Origin: an uncultured Lachnospiraceae bacterium
Lineage (GTDB): Bacteria > Bacillota > Clostridia > Lachnospirales > Lachnospiraceae
Direction of reading: 5' to 3'
NCBI GenBank assembly: GCA_947631955.1
Contig: CANRNJ010000014.1
Span: 36,597 to 100,596 of the forward strand
DNA: 64,000 nucleotides
Position numbers and translations under genes: made by a program. The first letter of the stretch is position 1; every line of letters starts with the position of its first letter. Shown piece after piece: positions 63,533 through 64,000 of the stretch. A model generated the notes under the pieces. That model was not told the origin of the DNA. It ran no database searches and saw only the letters and a list, made by a program, of their open reading frames with translations.

Positions 63533-63886
63533 ATGATGAAAAAGAAAAAACAGTCAAAAAATTATCTTGATCTGATCCCCAGACGCGCTCCGGAACTGAG
63601 ATGGAGCAGCGGCGAGGAGGGACTGGTCGTTTTGGAAGTGGAGAATACGGGCTTTTTTAACCGTATCGCGCAGAAGCTTTTTAAACGGCCGAAGTATACC
63701 AAGGTCCATATGGAGAAATACGGCAGTTTCCTGTGGCCGCTGATCGACGGAAAGCGCACGGTAATGGAACTGGCCGATCTTCAGGAAGAACGGTTCGGGG
63801 ATGAAGTGCAGCCCGTGTACCCGCGGGTCGTCAAATACATGCAGATCATGGAAAGTTATCATTTTATCAGCCTGACGGAGCGTTAG
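63533..63886 (+). CDS. PqqD-like protein (RiPP recognition element)
   Basis: A 117-residue protein. After a basic N-terminus (MMKKKKQSKNYLDLIPRRAP) and an aromatic segment it has the PqqD core: YGSFLWPLIDGKRTVMELAD, then a helix and VVKYMQIMESYHFISL. PqqD domains bind the leader peptide of ribosomally made modified peptides and hand it to a maturase. No precursor peptide, radical SAM maturase or protease gene is next to it; its only neighbour is the OPT transporter 9 bases upstream. It may have another peptide-binding role or serve a system outside the window. The second Met at 63536 is an alternative start. Confidence 0.85.
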   Translation: MMKKKKQSKNYLDLIPRRAPELRWSSGEEGLVVLEVENTGFFNRIAQKLFKRPKYTKVHMEKYGSFLWPLIDGKRTVMELADLQEERFGDEVQPVYPRVVKYMQIMESYHFISLTER

Positions 63887-63928
63887 TGCGCTCCGCGGCG
63901 GAAATAAAAAGAAGGCGGCCCCTGTGAT

Positions 63929-63988
63929 ATGCTCCCTTTCAGGTAGACAAGCGAAATAATAAAAGCTTGTTTGTCTGGAAGGGAGCAT
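63929..63988 (+). repeat. Long RNA-type hairpin at the right edge, 24-base arms
   Basis: Left arm 63929-63952 (starts ATGCTCCCTT, ends GACAAGC), 12-base AT-rich loop, right arm 63965-63988 (starts GCTTGTTTG, ends GGGAGCAT). Twenty positions are Watson-Crick and all four others are G-U pairs in plus-strand RNA. TTTTATTG follows. It may end the OPT/PqqD transcript or mark the left end of an insertion element whose gene would start at or beyond 63993. Confidence 0.7.
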
Positions 63989-64000
63989 TTTATTGAGAAG

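Overview
The window looks like chromosomal DNA of an anaerobic Firmicute of the class Clostridia, most likely Lachnospiraceae. The pointers are AGGAGG-type ribosome binding sites, sigma-A promoters (TTGACA-17-TATAAT), a ClpC/RadA pair, QueH, a DUF3842 protein, the [FeFe]-hydrogenase maturases HydE/HydG/HydF with a TM1266-type regulator, plant-glycan enzymes and a moderately GC-rich composition. No rRNA, prophage, CRISPR array or intact transposase was found. One broken nuclease-like gene lies near 50 kb, and a strong RNA-type hairpin sits at the right edge.

Layout. 1-6.4 kb: end of a flagellar-region-type zinc protein, a membrane SH3 protein with a repetitive charged tail, a short GntR regulator, clpC, an unknown small gene and radA. 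6.6-8.5 kb: a serine recombinase with a dyad in front of it, and a LytR-CpsA-Psr protein. 8.8-12.3 kb: a heterodimeric ABC exporter with one degenerate ATP site, then tRNA-Trp on the minus strand. 12.8-27.3 kb: a carbohydrate region with a secreted GH53 endo-galactanase plus LacI regulator, a DUF3842 gene, an operon of an unrecognised 613-residue protein, a zinc ribbon and a cytoplasmic GH53, a second LacI regulator, a sugar ABC importer (binding protein and two permeases, no ATPase) behind a highly structured leader, and a GH13 lipoprotein. 27.6-31.2 kb: a large cNMP-binding protein, a small unknown gene and a TetR regulator. 31.2-42.4 kb: purL, carA, carB, queH and argS. 42.4-43.7 kb: tRNA-Val, tRNA-Met and an OGG-type glycosylase. 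43.7-49.7 kb: a two-component system and an ABC/FtsX transporter flanking a minus-strand ECF S component. 49.8-55 kb: the nuclease remnant, a self-contained small transcription unit, and the hydrogenase maturation operon. 55-60.5 kb: an EAL protein with degenerate GGDEF and a hybrid histidine kinase. 60.5-64 kb: purC (minus), an OPT transporter, a PqqD-like protein and the terminal hairpin.

How genes work together. The secreted GH53 would cut pectic beta-1,4-galactan outside the cell and the cytoplasmic GH53 could finish imported oligosaccharides. The MalEFG-like importer and GH13 lipoprotein form a neighbouring alpha-glucan-type unit under the second LacI regulator. purL, carAB and purC serve nucleotide synthesis. 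HydE, HydG and HydF build the H-cluster of an [FeFe]-hydrogenase whose structural gene is not in the window.

The most unusual pattern is that several intergenic spacers are short degenerate tandem arrays. In the clearest cases (after the LCP gene, hydG, queH, ogg and the gene at 30070) the first unit contains the stop codon, and sometimes the last codons, of the upstream gene, as if gene ends had been tandemly duplicated and then decayed. Other candidates for follow-up are the small transcription unit at 50400-50604, the three-hairpin leader at 21513-21615, and the terminal hairpin at 63929-63988, where every non-Watson-Crick position is a G-U pair in plus-strand RNA.
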